NCBI RefSeq assembly: GCF_014901205.1
Contig: NZ_JACNMU010000013.1
Location: forward strand, 1-64,000
Direction of reading: 5' to 3'
Source: Meridianimarinicoccus sp. MJW13
GTDB lineage: Bacteria > Pseudomonadota > Alphaproteobacteria > Rhodobacterales > Rhodobacteraceae
Length of the DNA stretch: 64,000 nucleotides
Below, one piece after another: positions 1-8,293 of this stretch; positions within the stretch are counted from its first letter, which is position 1, and every line of letters starts with the position of its first letter. The position numbers and the translations under genes are program-made. Below the pieces are notes generated by a model that saw only the letters and a program-made list of their open reading frames with translations, made no database searches and was not told the origin of the DNA.

Positions 1-714
1 GTGGATGGGGCGGTGGTGACCGGCAACACGCTGGTGCCCTATTGGGACGGCAGCGTGCTGAACCTGGACGCGGCGGAAATGGCGGCGATGAATGTCACCG
101 AAAGCGGCAACACCCTGCTCTCGCTGGACCCGGCGGCGCCGGATTACTGGAAGATCCTGCACGATCAGCTGCTGGCCACGCTGCCCGGCCAGCCGGGGCC
201 GCCCGACACCGGCGTGCCCGGCGATGCGGTGGTGCTGGCGGGCACGACCGACAACGACGTGCTGACCGACCGGGCCACCGACCAGGGCCAGGTCACCCAT
301 ATCCAGGGGCTGGAGGGCAACGACAAGATCACCGACACCGGCGGCGATGACTGGCTGGAAGGCGGCCTGGGCGCCGACCGGTTCATCTTCGACAATCGCA
401 AGAGCGGCGATGCGGCCTCGGCCGATGTGGTGATGGACCTGGATTTCGCTGCCGGCGACAGCCTGCGCTTCCTGACCAGCCTGGCGGGCAGCTTCACCGA
501 CACCCTGGATCCGTCCAACACCCTGAACGTCAACAGCAACGGCACCAGCGTGACGCTGAACAGCCTGGCCGACCTGGTCGAACTGGCCGCCGGCACCAGT
601 GTCGCCATCGCCGCCAATGCCGATGACAGCGGCGTGGTGCTGACGGTGCAGGATGCGGCGGCGCATGAGGTCGAACTGCTGGGCATCCTGATGAGCGACC
701 TGGGCCTGGCCTGA
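1..714 (+). CDS. C-terminal part of a secreted beta-helix/RTX-like protein (5' end outside window)
   Basis: The frame is open from the first base and ends at TGA 712-714, so the true start lies upstream of the window. The first ~60 residues are the last turns of a right-handed beta-helix (N-T-L-x-P, N-x-T-E-S-G-N-T-L-L). They are followed by a Pro/Gly linker and a C-terminal domain with one RTX-type calcium repeat (GGDDWLEGGLGADRFIF), typical of type I secreted proteins. The last ~150 residues are nearly the same as the end of the next gene (917-2638), so the two are tandem paralogues. By analogy with secreted beta-helix enzymes it may act on extracellular polysaccharide as a lyase or epimerase, but no catalytic residues lie in this fragment. 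The family assignment is good; the activity is unknown. Confidence 0.75.
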   Translation: MDGAVVTGNTLVPYWDGSVLNLDAAEMAAMNVTESGNTLLSLDPAAPDYWKILHDQLLATLPGQPGPPDTGVPGDAVVLAGTTDNDVLTDRATDQGQVTHIQGLEGNDKITDTGGDDWLEGGLGADRFIFDNRKSGDAASADVVMDLDFAAGDSLRFLTSLAGSFTDTLDPSNTLNVNSNGTSVTLNSLADLVELAAGTSVAIAANADDSGVVLTVQDAAAHEVELLGILMSDLGLA

Positions 715-759
715 GCGATCGGGCGCGGCGCGCGGCCCCCCCCTCTGGCCTGCGCCCGT

Positions 760-793
760 CCCATCCCGCGTTCATTTTTTACCGCGGGATGGG
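760..793. terminator. inverted repeat, possible terminator or bidirectional hairpin
   Basis: An 11-bp perfect stem (CCCATCCCGCG 760-770 with CGCGGGATGGG 783-793) closes a 12-nt loop containing a T run, 46 nt after the stop of the first beta-helix gene. The hairpin is strong but no T tract follows on the plus strand, so intrinsic termination is plausible rather than certain. Confidence 0.45.
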
Positions 794-916
794 TCACAAG
801 ACGCCCTATACGTGTATAAGGGGGAGAGGATTTTTTAACCGTATGCGTGTGCCGGTGGTATTCGAGCCGGCGGTGGGGCCTGTTTCCGATGCGGTTTTTT
901 GAAGGGGTGCAATGCC

Positions 917-2638
917 ATGGCGACTTTCGTGGTGACCGATACCGTTGAGCTGGACGCGGCATTTCAGGCCGCGGCCGACGGGGATCGGATCGAACTGGCG
1001 GGCGGAGATTACGCGATTTCGGTCAACCTGACGGGGCGGGATTTCGCCACCGGCCTGACCATCGCTTCAGCCGATCCCAACGATCGCGCGGTGCTGACCG
1101 ACTCGCTGCTGATCGAGAATTGCAGCGGCATCACCTTCGAGGGCATCGACCTGCAAGCGGCGACCCTGGCGCCGAACTACAGCTGGAGCCGGGTGCAACT
1201 GCGCAACAGCAGCGACATCACCCTGCGCGACATGACGATCGAGGGCCATATTCCCGACACGATCGAGGGCACCGATCCCGACAGCGTCGCGGCAACGCGG
1301 GATATCCCCCTGACCGGCTATGGCTATGAATTCGGCGTGCTGGCGCGGAATGTGGACGGGCTGGTCATGGAAGGCGTCGAACTGGCCGACCTGCGCGTCG
1401 GGCTGCGCCTGAACGGCGCCACGAATGTGACCATCGACGATCTGGACCTGCATCACACCCGCGAGGGGGTGAATTTCAACGATGTCACCAACATGGTGAT
1501 CGAGAACAGCTATTTCCACGATCTGAACCCCTGGTACGATCCCGATGGCAAATTTGGCGATCATCCGGACATGATCCAGTACTGGGGGGTGAACTCTGCC
1601 TCCGGCGTGCATGGCATCACCATCCGGGACAATTTCTTCTACCAGCCGGAAGGGGCGCGGGCGCAATCGATCTTCGGCCATCTCAACAAGGCCGATCCCG
1701 GGGTGACGGCCACGGATTTCCTGATCACCGGCAACACCATCATCAATGCCTCGGCCAATGCCATCAAGATCTCGGATGTCGTGAACATGGAGATCTCGAA
1801 CAACATCCTGCTGCCCAATGCCGAGGATCTGACCTACAGCGATTACCCGCGGATCTCGCTGCTGGACGTGGACAACGTGCAGATCACCGGCAACACCCTG
1901 CTGCCGCGCAACAACGGCAAGATCCTGAACCTGAACGCCACCGAGATGGCGGCGATGAATGTCACCGAAAGCGGCAACACCCTGTTGTCGCCGACCTCGA
2001 CGGACGTGGATTACTGGAAACACACCTATGACCAGGTGATCACGACCCTGCCCTATATCTACACCGATCCCGGCCCCGGCACCGGCACCGGCGGTGGCGG
2101 CGGGACCGATCCCAACGATCCCAACGGCGGCGGCGGCGGTCTTGTGGATGTGATCCTGATCACCGGCACCGCGGCGAAAGACAACCTGACGGACCGGGCC
2201 TACAGCCATGACGCGGTGAACCATTTCCAGGGCCTGGCCGGGAAGGACAAGCTGACCGACACCGGCGGCGACGATATCCTGGAAGGCGGCCTTGGGGCGG
2301 ATACCTTCATCTTCGACAACCGCAAGAACGGCGACGAGGTGTCCCACGATCTGGTGATGGATCTGAATTTCAGTGATGGCGACCGGTTGCGGATCATGAA
2401 CAACCAGCCCGGCAGTTACAGCGATGACCTGGATCCGTCCAACAACATGATCGTGTCGCCGAACGGCTCCAGCGTCACCCTGCGCAGCCTTGCCGACCTG
2501 GTGGAACTGCAGGCCGGGGCCACGGTCGATATCGCCGCCAATGCGACCGACACCGGGGTGGTGCTGACGATCCATGACGATGTGGACAAATACATCGAAC
2601 TGCAGGGCATCCTGATGAGCGACCTGGGCCTGGGCTGA
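917..2638 (+). CDS. secreted right-handed beta-helix protein with RTX C-terminus
   Basis: 573 aa, start ATG 917 chosen for the GAAGGGG ribosome site at 901-907; a TTG at 899 is the only in-frame upstream alternative. Residues ~1-330 form a parallel beta-helix with repeated N-x-x-I/V-x-x-N and D-I-T-L-R-D type turns. A conserved patch, GDHPDMIQYW (~res 213-222), also occurs as GDHADMIQVW in the 50.6-kb protein and is a good candidate active site. A Gly/Pro/Asp linker (~res 385-405) precedes a C-terminal region with the RTX-like GGDDILEGGLGADTFIF. There is no N-terminal signal peptide, which fits type I secretion via the C-terminus. Likely an extracellular polysaccharide lyase, epimerase or matrix-binding protein; AlgE-type epimerases have a comparable beta-helix plus R-module layout, but their DPHE motif is not seen. 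Confidence 0.7.
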   Translation: MATFVVTDTVELDAAFQAAADGDRIELAGGDYAISVNLTGRDFATGLTIASADPNDRAVLTDSLLIENCSGITFEGIDLQAATLAPNYSWSRVQLRNSSDITLRDMTIEGHIPDTIEGTDPDSVAATRDIPLTGYGYEFGVLARNVDGLVMEGVELADLRVGLRLNGATNVTIDDLDLHHTREGVNFNDVTNMVIENSYFHDLNPWYDPDGKFGDHPDMIQYWGVNSASGVHGITIRDNFFYQPEGARAQSIFGHLNKADPGVTATDFLITGNTIINASANAIKISDVVNMEISNNILLPNAEDLTYSDYPRISLLDVDNVQITGNTLLPRNNGKILNLNATEMAAMNVTESGNTLLSPTSTDVDYWKHTYDQVITTLPYIYTDPGPGTGTGGGGGTDPNDPNGGGGGLVDVILITGTAAKDNLTDRAYSHDAVNHFQGLAGKDKLTDTGGDDILEGGLGADTFIFDNRKNGDEVSHDLVMDLNFSDGDRLRIMNNQPGSYSDDLDPSNNMIVSPNGSSVTLRSLADLVELQAGATVDIAANATDTGVVLTIHDDVDKYIELQGILMSDLGLG

Positions 2639-2653
2639 GCTCAGGCTTCCGGT

Positions 2654-3604
2654 TCAGGCGCCGCGCAGCGCCTGTCCCAGCATCCAGCCCGCCCGCGCCG
2701 CGCGCAGGCGCAGCAGCGTGGCCGCGCCGCGGCGGCGTTCCAGCGGGCTGGCCAGCTTGTCCGAGCCCAGCACTTTCGGCAGATGCGCCAGCCCTGAGAT
2801 CAGCACGACCCCGGCCCGCAGCGCCCATTTCACCCGCGCCGCGGGGCTGGTGCCGTTCAGGTGGAACCCCTCCAGCGTGGTGCGTTTCCATTTCTTGGCC
2901 AGCGCCGCCCAGTCCTGCCGCGTCGGATGGCTGACCGCCAGTTCGTCGGCATAGACCAGATCGTGCCCCCTGGCGGTGGCGCGGAAGCACCAGTCCATGT
3001 CTTCCGACAGCCCGACGATCAGCGGGCCGACATCGTCGAACACGGCGCGCGAGGTCAGCAGGTTGGCGGTGACGGAAAACCCCTTGTCCTGCACATAGCT
3101 GCGCTGGTGGAAGGCAAAGACCGTCTCGAAGGCCTCGGCGCCCGAGCGGGGGGGCGGGGTTTCATCGAAGGTATCCACCCGCCCGCCGGTCAGCCCGGCC
3201 TTGCCCGCCAGCCGCAGGGCGGTGTCCAGCCAGTCGGGGGCGGGCACGCAATCGCTGTCCAGAAAGGCGATCAGCGGTGCCGTGGTCTCGGCCACCCCGC
3301 GGTTGCGCGCCGCCGCCGCGCCCTTGGTGGGTTCGGTCACAAAGCGCACGCCCGGATGGGCGGCCTGCAGCGGGCCCAGGTCGCAGGGGCTGGCGTTGTC
3401 GGCGACCACCGCTTCGACGTCCCGGTGCGCGGCCAGCTGCGGGGCCAGCGCCGACAGGCAGCGGCCCAGACGTTCGGGATCGTTGTAATGGGGGATGATG
3501 ACGGCCAGCCGTGGCGGGGCGGGGTCGGTTTGTGGAGCGGGGGCGGTTTCAGGGGCGGGGTCGGTTTCAGGAGTGGGGGGAACAACTTCGGACACTGGGA
3601 ACAC
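2654..3604 (-). CDS. family 2 glycosyltransferase
   Basis: 316 aa, starting at a GTG (3602-3604). A Pro/Glu/Ala-rich N-terminal tail (~res 8-30) precedes a GT-A domain: LAVIIPHYND (~res 32-41), VADNAS, the GAAAARNRG loop and the DSDC metal-binding motif (DxD, ~res 117). A later GLSEDMDWCFRA segment matches the acidic ED motif of inverting GT2 enzymes. The C-terminal ~90 residues are basic with one hydrophobic helix, suggesting membrane association. It probably transfers a sugar from a nucleotide donor onto the growing lipid-linked repeat unit; donor and acceptor cannot be read from sequence. It converges with the beta-helix gene (16 bp apart). Confidence 0.85.
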   Translation of the reverse strand: MFPVSEVVPPTPETDPAPETAPAPQTDPAPPRLAVIIPHYNDPERLGRCLSALAPQLAAHRDVEAVVADNASPCDLGPLQAAHPGVRFVTEPTKGAAAARNRGVAETTAPLIAFLDSDCVPAPDWLDTALRLAGKAGLTGGRVDTFDETPPPRSGAEAFETVFAFHQRSYVQDKGFSVTANLLTSRAVFDDVGPLIVGLSEDMDWCFRATARGHDLVYADELAVSHPTRQDWAALAKKWKRTTLEGFHLNGTSPAARVKWALRAGVVLISGLAHLPKVLGSDKLASPLERRRGAATLLRLRAARAGWMLGQALRGA

Positions 3605-3802
3605 CTCGGGATCGGAACCTGCCGCCCTTGTGCCAAATTGCGCGGGTCGCGCCTAGGGTCATGGTGATGCGGCGGCGGCAGCGGGGCAGTGGGGTCCCTT
3701 TGCCCCGCGCGCCACCCTGCACGCCGGGTGGGGACAAATACGACTGTTCTAGGCTCCTATGCCAGGCTGGTATTGCCCCGCGGGGTTTCGTAACCTTGAC
3801 AC

Positions 3803-4282
3803 ATGACGCTCACTCAAGCAGCTGAATTGGCCACAATAATTGGTGTGGTGGTAGCAGGGATTGGCCTAATCTATGCGGCAATCCAAATTCGGAAGAATGC
3901 GCGAATTTCCGAAGGTCAGTTTCTTCTCGAACTCACCAAGATGTTCAAGGAGCATGATGCGGTTCATATCAAGCTTCGACCGGCGGGTGATTGGCAGAAG
4001 GGTGATCAAGACCCTAGTACGCTGGACGACTGGGCAGCCGTTGATGCCTACATGGGGCTTCTTGAGCGGTGTGAAGTGCTGATGAGGCAGAAGTCACTCA
4101 ACCCAGAGGTATTTGCGAGCATGTTTGCGTACAGGGTCGATAACCTGTTGGCACAAGAAGCAATCGTTGGGGGAAAGCTGGTTGGCGACGAGTGCACTCA
4201 TTGGGCCGACTTCATCAAGCTTGCCAAGCGACTGAGAGACATGGATGCGTTGCATCAGGACCTGCCCAAGGGAATAAGATAG
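3803..4282 (+). CDS. hypothetical protein with N-terminal membrane helix
   Basis: 159 aa, not recognised with certainty. One hydrophobic helix at ~res 8-26 (ATIIGVVVAGIGLIYAA) is followed by a polar helical domain rich in W, M and charged residues (DDWAAVDAYMGLLERCEVLM), a layout seen in DUF4760-like single-pass proteins. The gene is clearly AT-richer than its neighbours and uses codons such as ATA and AAG more freely, suggesting recent acquisition. A TTGACA hexamer (3796-3801) ends right at the start codon and no good ribosome site is visible, so the start is uncertain. It is isolated between two polysaccharide genes. Confidence 0.6.
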   Translation: MTLTQAAELATIIGVVVAGIGLIYAAIQIRKNARISEGQFLLELTKMFKEHDAVHIKLRPAGDWQKGDQDPSTLDDWAAVDAYMGLLERCEVLMRQKSLNPEVFASMFAYRVDNLLAQEAIVGGKLVGDECTHWADFIKLAKRLRDMDALHQDLPKGIR

Positions 4283-4596
4283 GCGCTTTCTGGATCTGCC
4301 CGGTGATCGAACGCCCCGGTGCAACCTACCGATCTGGAGCAGAAAAACTCCCCGTATCCGCATCGCCTGCCACACAGCGCGCCCCAGACACGTTTCCGGA
4401 TGCGCATGGGGGCGCCGTGTCAGAGGCCCTCCGCCCCCCACGGCCTGATCTGCGCAAACATCTTGTTGGGATGTGACGGCGCGGGCCGGGGCGGGCGGTG
4501 CCATGATTCACATCAACGACTTTTTCGACATATTATGTAAACATCTGAATACGTGTCTGGCCTGAATGCCACACGATCTGATCAGGGGGGACAGCA
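4283..4596. other. intergenic region, probable promoter near its right end
   Basis: About 314 bp without a convincing gene. The first 230 bp are GC-rich with no clear structure. The last ~90 bp become AT-rich (TTTTTCGACATATTATGTAAAC around 4520-4542), which would suit a promoter for the VPLPA-CTERM gene at 4597. No tRNA or repeat was found. Confidence 0.35.
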
Positions 4597-5502
4597 ATGC
4601 AAATTACCGCAGGAAATGAACACAGCACCGGGCGCGCGCCATTGGGTCGGCTGTGCAGATGCGCCGGTGCCCTTGCCCTGGCCTCGGTCCTTCTGGCGGG
4701 TCTGCCCGTGCCGGGTGCGGCGGCGACGCTGAAGGTGTCGCTCAGCATTCCGCAGTTGAAAGTCACGGCAGACATGGATGGCCCGGGGGACAATACCGCG
4801 GAGGCCTATGCCTCTGGCAGTATCGGGTATGGGGGAGGCTTCCGTACGGGTACCTACAAGGCCAAGGAGAACAGAACCGTTTCCCCGGACTGGTCCATCG
4901 TGCGCGCCATCGATCCCAGGCTCTATACCCAGAATTACGGGTATTCCGTGCCTATCAGCATCCATCTTCGCGACAAGGACATCCGGCGGGATGACCGGAT
5001 CGATATCAACCCCGCTCGCCGGGTGAGCGGTCTGGTCTTTTTCTTCGATCTTCAGACCCAGGCCATGTCGATCAGCAGCCCGAAAACCGGGAATGCCGGC
5101 GAAAACGCCACCATCTATTTCGACATGTTCTCGCAGCCGCTGGTGTATGACTTCAACGTGGACAGCCGTGCGGCCCCGCAGGGGAATGGCTGGCTCTATA
5201 CCTATGATTTCCAGAACCTGTCCTCCAGCCATTACGACATCACCAATGTGGTGCTGAAAGGGCTGGGAAACATCTCGCTGACTCTGGCGCCCGGGGCCTC
5301 CATCCAGGTGAGCCGCTGGTCAAGGCACGAACCGGGCCGGGCGCTTGCCACCGGTCTGTATTCGGATCTGGATCAGACGGTGCGGACCCAATACGTGGAG
5401 GCGCCCGTTCCCCTGCCGGCCTCGCTGGTGCTGCTGGCGGGATCGCTTGCCGCGCTGGCCTTTCAGGGCCGGGTCCGGCGCAAGGTCTGCGGTCCGGCCT
5501 AG
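4597..5502 (+). CDS. VPLPA-CTERM sorting-signal secreted protein
   Basis: 301 aa with a GGGGGGAC ribosome site. An N-terminal signal peptide (Arg-rich n-region, then LALASVLLAGLPVPGAAA, cleavage near res 45) precedes a beta-rich extracellular domain of ~225 residues with no recognised fold. The C-terminus is a tripartite sorting signal: VPLPASLVLLAGSLAALAF followed by RVRRK, the PEP-CTERM-like VPLPA class common in alphaproteobacteria and processed by an exosortase in the inner membrane. Two further VPLPA-type proteins occur in the window (53.8 and 62.0 kb) but no exosortase, so processing must depend on a gene elsewhere. Probably a surface or matrix protein exported with the polysaccharide. 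Confidence 0.75.
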   Translation: MQITAGNEHSTGRAPLGRLCRCAGALALASVLLAGLPVPGAAATLKVSLSIPQLKVTADMDGPGDNTAEAYASGSIGYGGGFRTGTYKAKENRTVSPDWSIVRAIDPRLYTQNYGYSVPISIHLRDKDIRRDDRIDINPARRVSGLVFFFDLQTQAMSISSPKTGNAGENATIYFDMFSQPLVYDFNVDSRAAPQGNGWLYTYDFQNLSSSHYDITNVVLKGLGNISLTLAPGASIQVSRWSRHEPGRALATGLYSDLDQTVRTQYVEAPVPLPASLVLLAGSLAALAFQGRVRRKVCGPA

Positions 5503-5730
5503 GGTCCGGCCCGCGGCACGGCCGCCGCCTCTCGTCTTTCGCGCGGCGGTCTTGGGGGCATTGGCACCAGCGGCCAATGCCCTTTTCACTGCATCAATCC
5601 GTCCTCTGGCCGCCAAGGGTTACTCTGCTGTTAGGTGCAACCTGGGCTTGTCCTGTGTTTTGCAGGTCCGCGTGATATGTTAGATGGTGCAGGCGGGGAC
5701 GGCGCGCTCCGCGAGATATGGGCGAGTAGC

Positions 5731-6816
5731 ATGCGTGATTTTCCCCTGGGCGTGGTGATCGTCGCCTTCAATTCCGGTGGCGAGGCGGTGGATTGCGCCG
5801 AAAGCCTGCTGGCGGCGGCAACGGCTGCGGGGGTGCGGCTGCGCGTGGCGCTGGTGGACAATGCCTCGGGCGATGACACCGTGGCGCGGCTGCGCGGCTG
5901 GGCTTCGGGCGAAACCCCCTATGCCGCCCCCGTCAACCTGCCCTTCGATCTGACCCCTGTCGCCAAGCCGCTGGCGCTGCGCGAAGGGGGTGCCGACCTG
6001 GCCGCCGATCCCGAGGCCCGGCTGACCCTGTTGCACAATACTGCCAACCGCGGCTTTGCCGGCGGCGTGAACGTCGGGCTGGCCTATCTGGCGCAGTTTT
6101 CCGATATCGAGCATTTCTGGGTGCTCAACCCCGACAGCGTGGTGCCGCCCGAGGCCCTGACGGCGCTGGTCGACACCCTGCCGAATGCCGGGGATTACGC
6201 GCTGATGGGCGGGCGGGTGACCTATCTGGATCCCTCCGACATGATCCAGATCGACGGCGGCAAGGTGAACATGGCCACCGGCGTGACCGCCAACATCCAC
6301 CTGGGCCTGTCGCACAACGACACCCCGCCGCCAGCCTCGGCAGAGCTGGATTTCATCATGGGCGCCAGCATGATCGCCTCGCGCGCCTTCTATGAAGAGG
6401 TCGGCCCGATGCGCGAGGAGTATTTCCTGTATTACGAAGAGGTCGACTGGGCCATGCGCCGGGGCGACCGGCCGCTGCTGTTCTGCGAGGGTCTGCGGAT
6501 CTATCACCACGCCGGCAGCTCGATCGGGTCGCCGACGCTCAGCCGTCTGGCCTCGCCGTTTTCGCTGTATTTCAAGCATCGCGGCCGGATGATGTTCCTG
6601 CGCCGCTTCGCCCCCAGGCGCAGCCTGCTGACGGGCTATGCCTATACGCTGGCCTATGCCGCGCGGCTGCTGCTGCGCCACCGCGCCCCCGAAGAGGCGC
6701 ACGCGGTGCTGGCCGCCGCCTTCGGGCTGACCCCGCCGGCCTCGGTACGCGCCCGGCTGAGCGGGCCGGCCGCCGAGATCGCCTTTGCCGCGCCAAAGCG
6801 CACCGCCCTTCTGTAA
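5731..6816 (+). CDS. family 2 glycosyltransferase, rhamnosyltransferase-like
   Basis: 361 aa from ATG 5731, chosen because the GT-A fold begins at once (MRDFPLGVVIVAFNSGG); the frame is open further up with starts at 5635 and 5677. Motifs: VALVDNASGD, LHNTANRGFAGGVNVG, FWVLNPDSVVPPEAL (NPD in place of DxD), MGASMIASRAFYEEVGPM and EEYFLYYEEVDWAMR. This set is typical of WbbL/RfbN-type rhamnosyltransferases, although the donor could differ. It acts at the cytoplasmic face during repeat-unit assembly. It starts a plus-strand run with phosphomannomutase and UDP-glucose dehydrogenase, consistent with one transcription unit for sugar supply and transfer. Confidence 0.85.
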   Translation: MRDFPLGVVIVAFNSGGEAVDCAESLLAAATAAGVRLRVALVDNASGDDTVARLRGWASGETPYAAPVNLPFDLTPVAKPLALREGGADLAADPEARLTLLHNTANRGFAGGVNVGLAYLAQFSDIEHFWVLNPDSVVPPEALTALVDTLPNAGDYALMGGRVTYLDPSDMIQIDGGKVNMATGVTANIHLGLSHNDTPPPASAELDFIMGASMIASRAFYEEVGPMREEYFLYYEEVDWAMRRGDRPLLFCEGLRIYHHAGSSIGSPTLSRLASPFSLYFKHRGRMMFLRRFAPRRSLLTGYAYTLAYAARLLLRHRAPEEAHAVLAAAFGLTPPASVRARLSGPAAEIAFAAPKRTALL

Positions 6817-6861
6817 ACCTGTCCGGGGGCCGCCCCCCGAAACCGATCCAAGAGAGGTCCC

Positions 6862-8229
6862 ATGTCGACCCTGACCTGTTTCAAGAGCTATGACGTCCGC
6901 GGCCAGCTGGGCGTGAACCTGGATGCCGGCATCTGCCACCGCATCGGGCGCGCCTTCGCGCAGGTGATGCAGCCCGGCCTGGTGGTCACCGGCCGCGACA
7001 TCCGCGAAAGCTCGGCCGAGTTGCAGGCGGCGCTGATCGCCGGGCTGCGCGACGGCGGGGCGGATGTGATCGACATCGGGCTGTGCGGCACCGAGGAGGT
7101 CTATTTCGCCACCACCCATTACGAGGCCGGCGGCGGGCTGATGGTGACGGCTTCGCACAACCCCATCGATTACAACGGCATCAAGATGGTGCGCGAAGGC
7201 TCGCGCCCGGTGTCGGGCGACAACGGGCTGAACGACATCCGCGACCTGGCCTACAGCCAGGATTTCGCGCCGGTCGCCGCGACAGGCAGCCTGCGCCTGG
7301 AAGACCCGCGCGCCGCTTTCGTTGACCGGGTGCTGTCCTTCATCGACCCGGGCAGCCTGACGCCGCTGAAGATCCTGGTCAATGCCGGCAATGGCGTCGC
7401 CGGGCCAGCCTTCGATGCCATCGCAGGCAAGCTGGAGGCGCTCGGCGCGCCGCTGAGCTTCGTGCGCATGCACCACGATCCCGACGGCACCTTCCCGAAC
7501 GGCATCCCCAACCCGCTGCTGCCGGAAAACCAGCCGGTGACGGCGCAGGCGGTCCGCGACCATGGCGCCGATTTCGGGGTGGCCTGGGACGGCGATTTCG
7601 ACCGCTGCTTCCTGTTCGACGAAACCGGGGCCTTCATCGACGGCGAATATATCGTTGGCCTGCTGGCGGCGGCCTTTCTGGCCACGGAACCCGGCGCCAG
7701 CATCGTGCATGACCCGCGCGTGATGTGGAACACGCTGGACGTGGTCGGGCAGGGCGGCGGCACGGCGGTGGTGTCGCGCACCGGGCACGCGCTGATCAAG
7801 GCGCGGATGCGCGAGGTCGACGCGGTCTATGGCGGCGAGATGTCGGCGCATCACTACTTCCGCAACTTCATGTATTGCGACAGCGGCATGATCCCCTGGC
7901 TGAAGGTGGCCGAGCACATGGCGATGACCGGCCAGAGCCTGTCGTCGCTGGTGGCGCAGATGCGCGCCGATTTCCCCTCGTCGGGCGAGATCAACTTCCG
8001 GCTGGACGATCCCGACGCCGCGCTGGCCGCCATCGAGGCGCGCTTCGGCCCCCTCGCCACCGATACCGACCGGCTGGACGGGCTGAGCCTGAGCTTTCCC
8101 GACTGGCGGATGAACCTGCGCAAGTCCAACACCGAACCGGTGCTGCGCCTGAACGTGGAAACCCGCGGCGACCGCGCCCTGCTGGACGCCCGCGTCGATG
8201 AGTTGCGCAGCCTGATCACCTCGGCCTAA
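6862..8229 (+). CDS. manB: phosphomannomutase/phosphoglucomutase
   Basis: 455 aa, the normal length for the alpha-D-phosphohexomutase superfamily. It shows all four signature loops: the catalytic phosphoserine loop TASHNP (Ser98), the metal-binding DGDFDR (~res 243-248), the sugar-specificity loop GGEMSAHHYF (~res 323-332) and a C-terminal phosphate-binding RKSNTEPVLRLNVE. The GEMSAHH form is that of CpsG/AlgC-type enzymes interconverting Man-6-P and Man-1-P. The product feeds the GDP-mannose pyrophosphorylase at 13.3 kb. AGAGAGG at 6851-6857 is the ribosome site. The enzyme might also use glucose, as AlgC does. Confidence 0.93.
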   Translation: MSTLTCFKSYDVRGQLGVNLDAGICHRIGRAFAQVMQPGLVVTGRDIRESSAELQAALIAGLRDGGADVIDIGLCGTEEVYFATTHYEAGGGLMVTASHNPIDYNGIKMVREGSRPVSGDNGLNDIRDLAYSQDFAPVAATGSLRLEDPRAAFVDRVLSFIDPGSLTPLKILVNAGNGVAGPAFDAIAGKLEALGAPLSFVRMHHDPDGTFPNGIPNPLLPENQPVTAQAVRDHGADFGVAWDGDFDRCFLFDETGAFIDGEYIVGLLAAAFLATEPGASIVHDPRVMWNTLDVVGQGGGTAVVSRTGHALIKARMREVDAVYGGEMSAHHYFRNFMYCDSGMIPWLKVAEHMAMTGQSLSSLVAQMRADFPSSGEINFRLDDPDAALAAIEARFGPLATDTDRLDGLSLSFPDWRMNLRKSNTEPVLRLNVETRGDRALLDARVDELRSLITSA

Positions 8230-8293
8230 GGTTCCGCCGCCCGCCTTCGGAATGTCGCGGCGGCGGGCGCGGACAGCAAAAGGAGCCCCGCCC

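Noticed and set aside
4283-4420. Possible tRNA on the minus strand (a TTCGATC sequence near 4305)
   Set aside because: No cloverleaf with matching acceptor and anticodon stems could be drawn.
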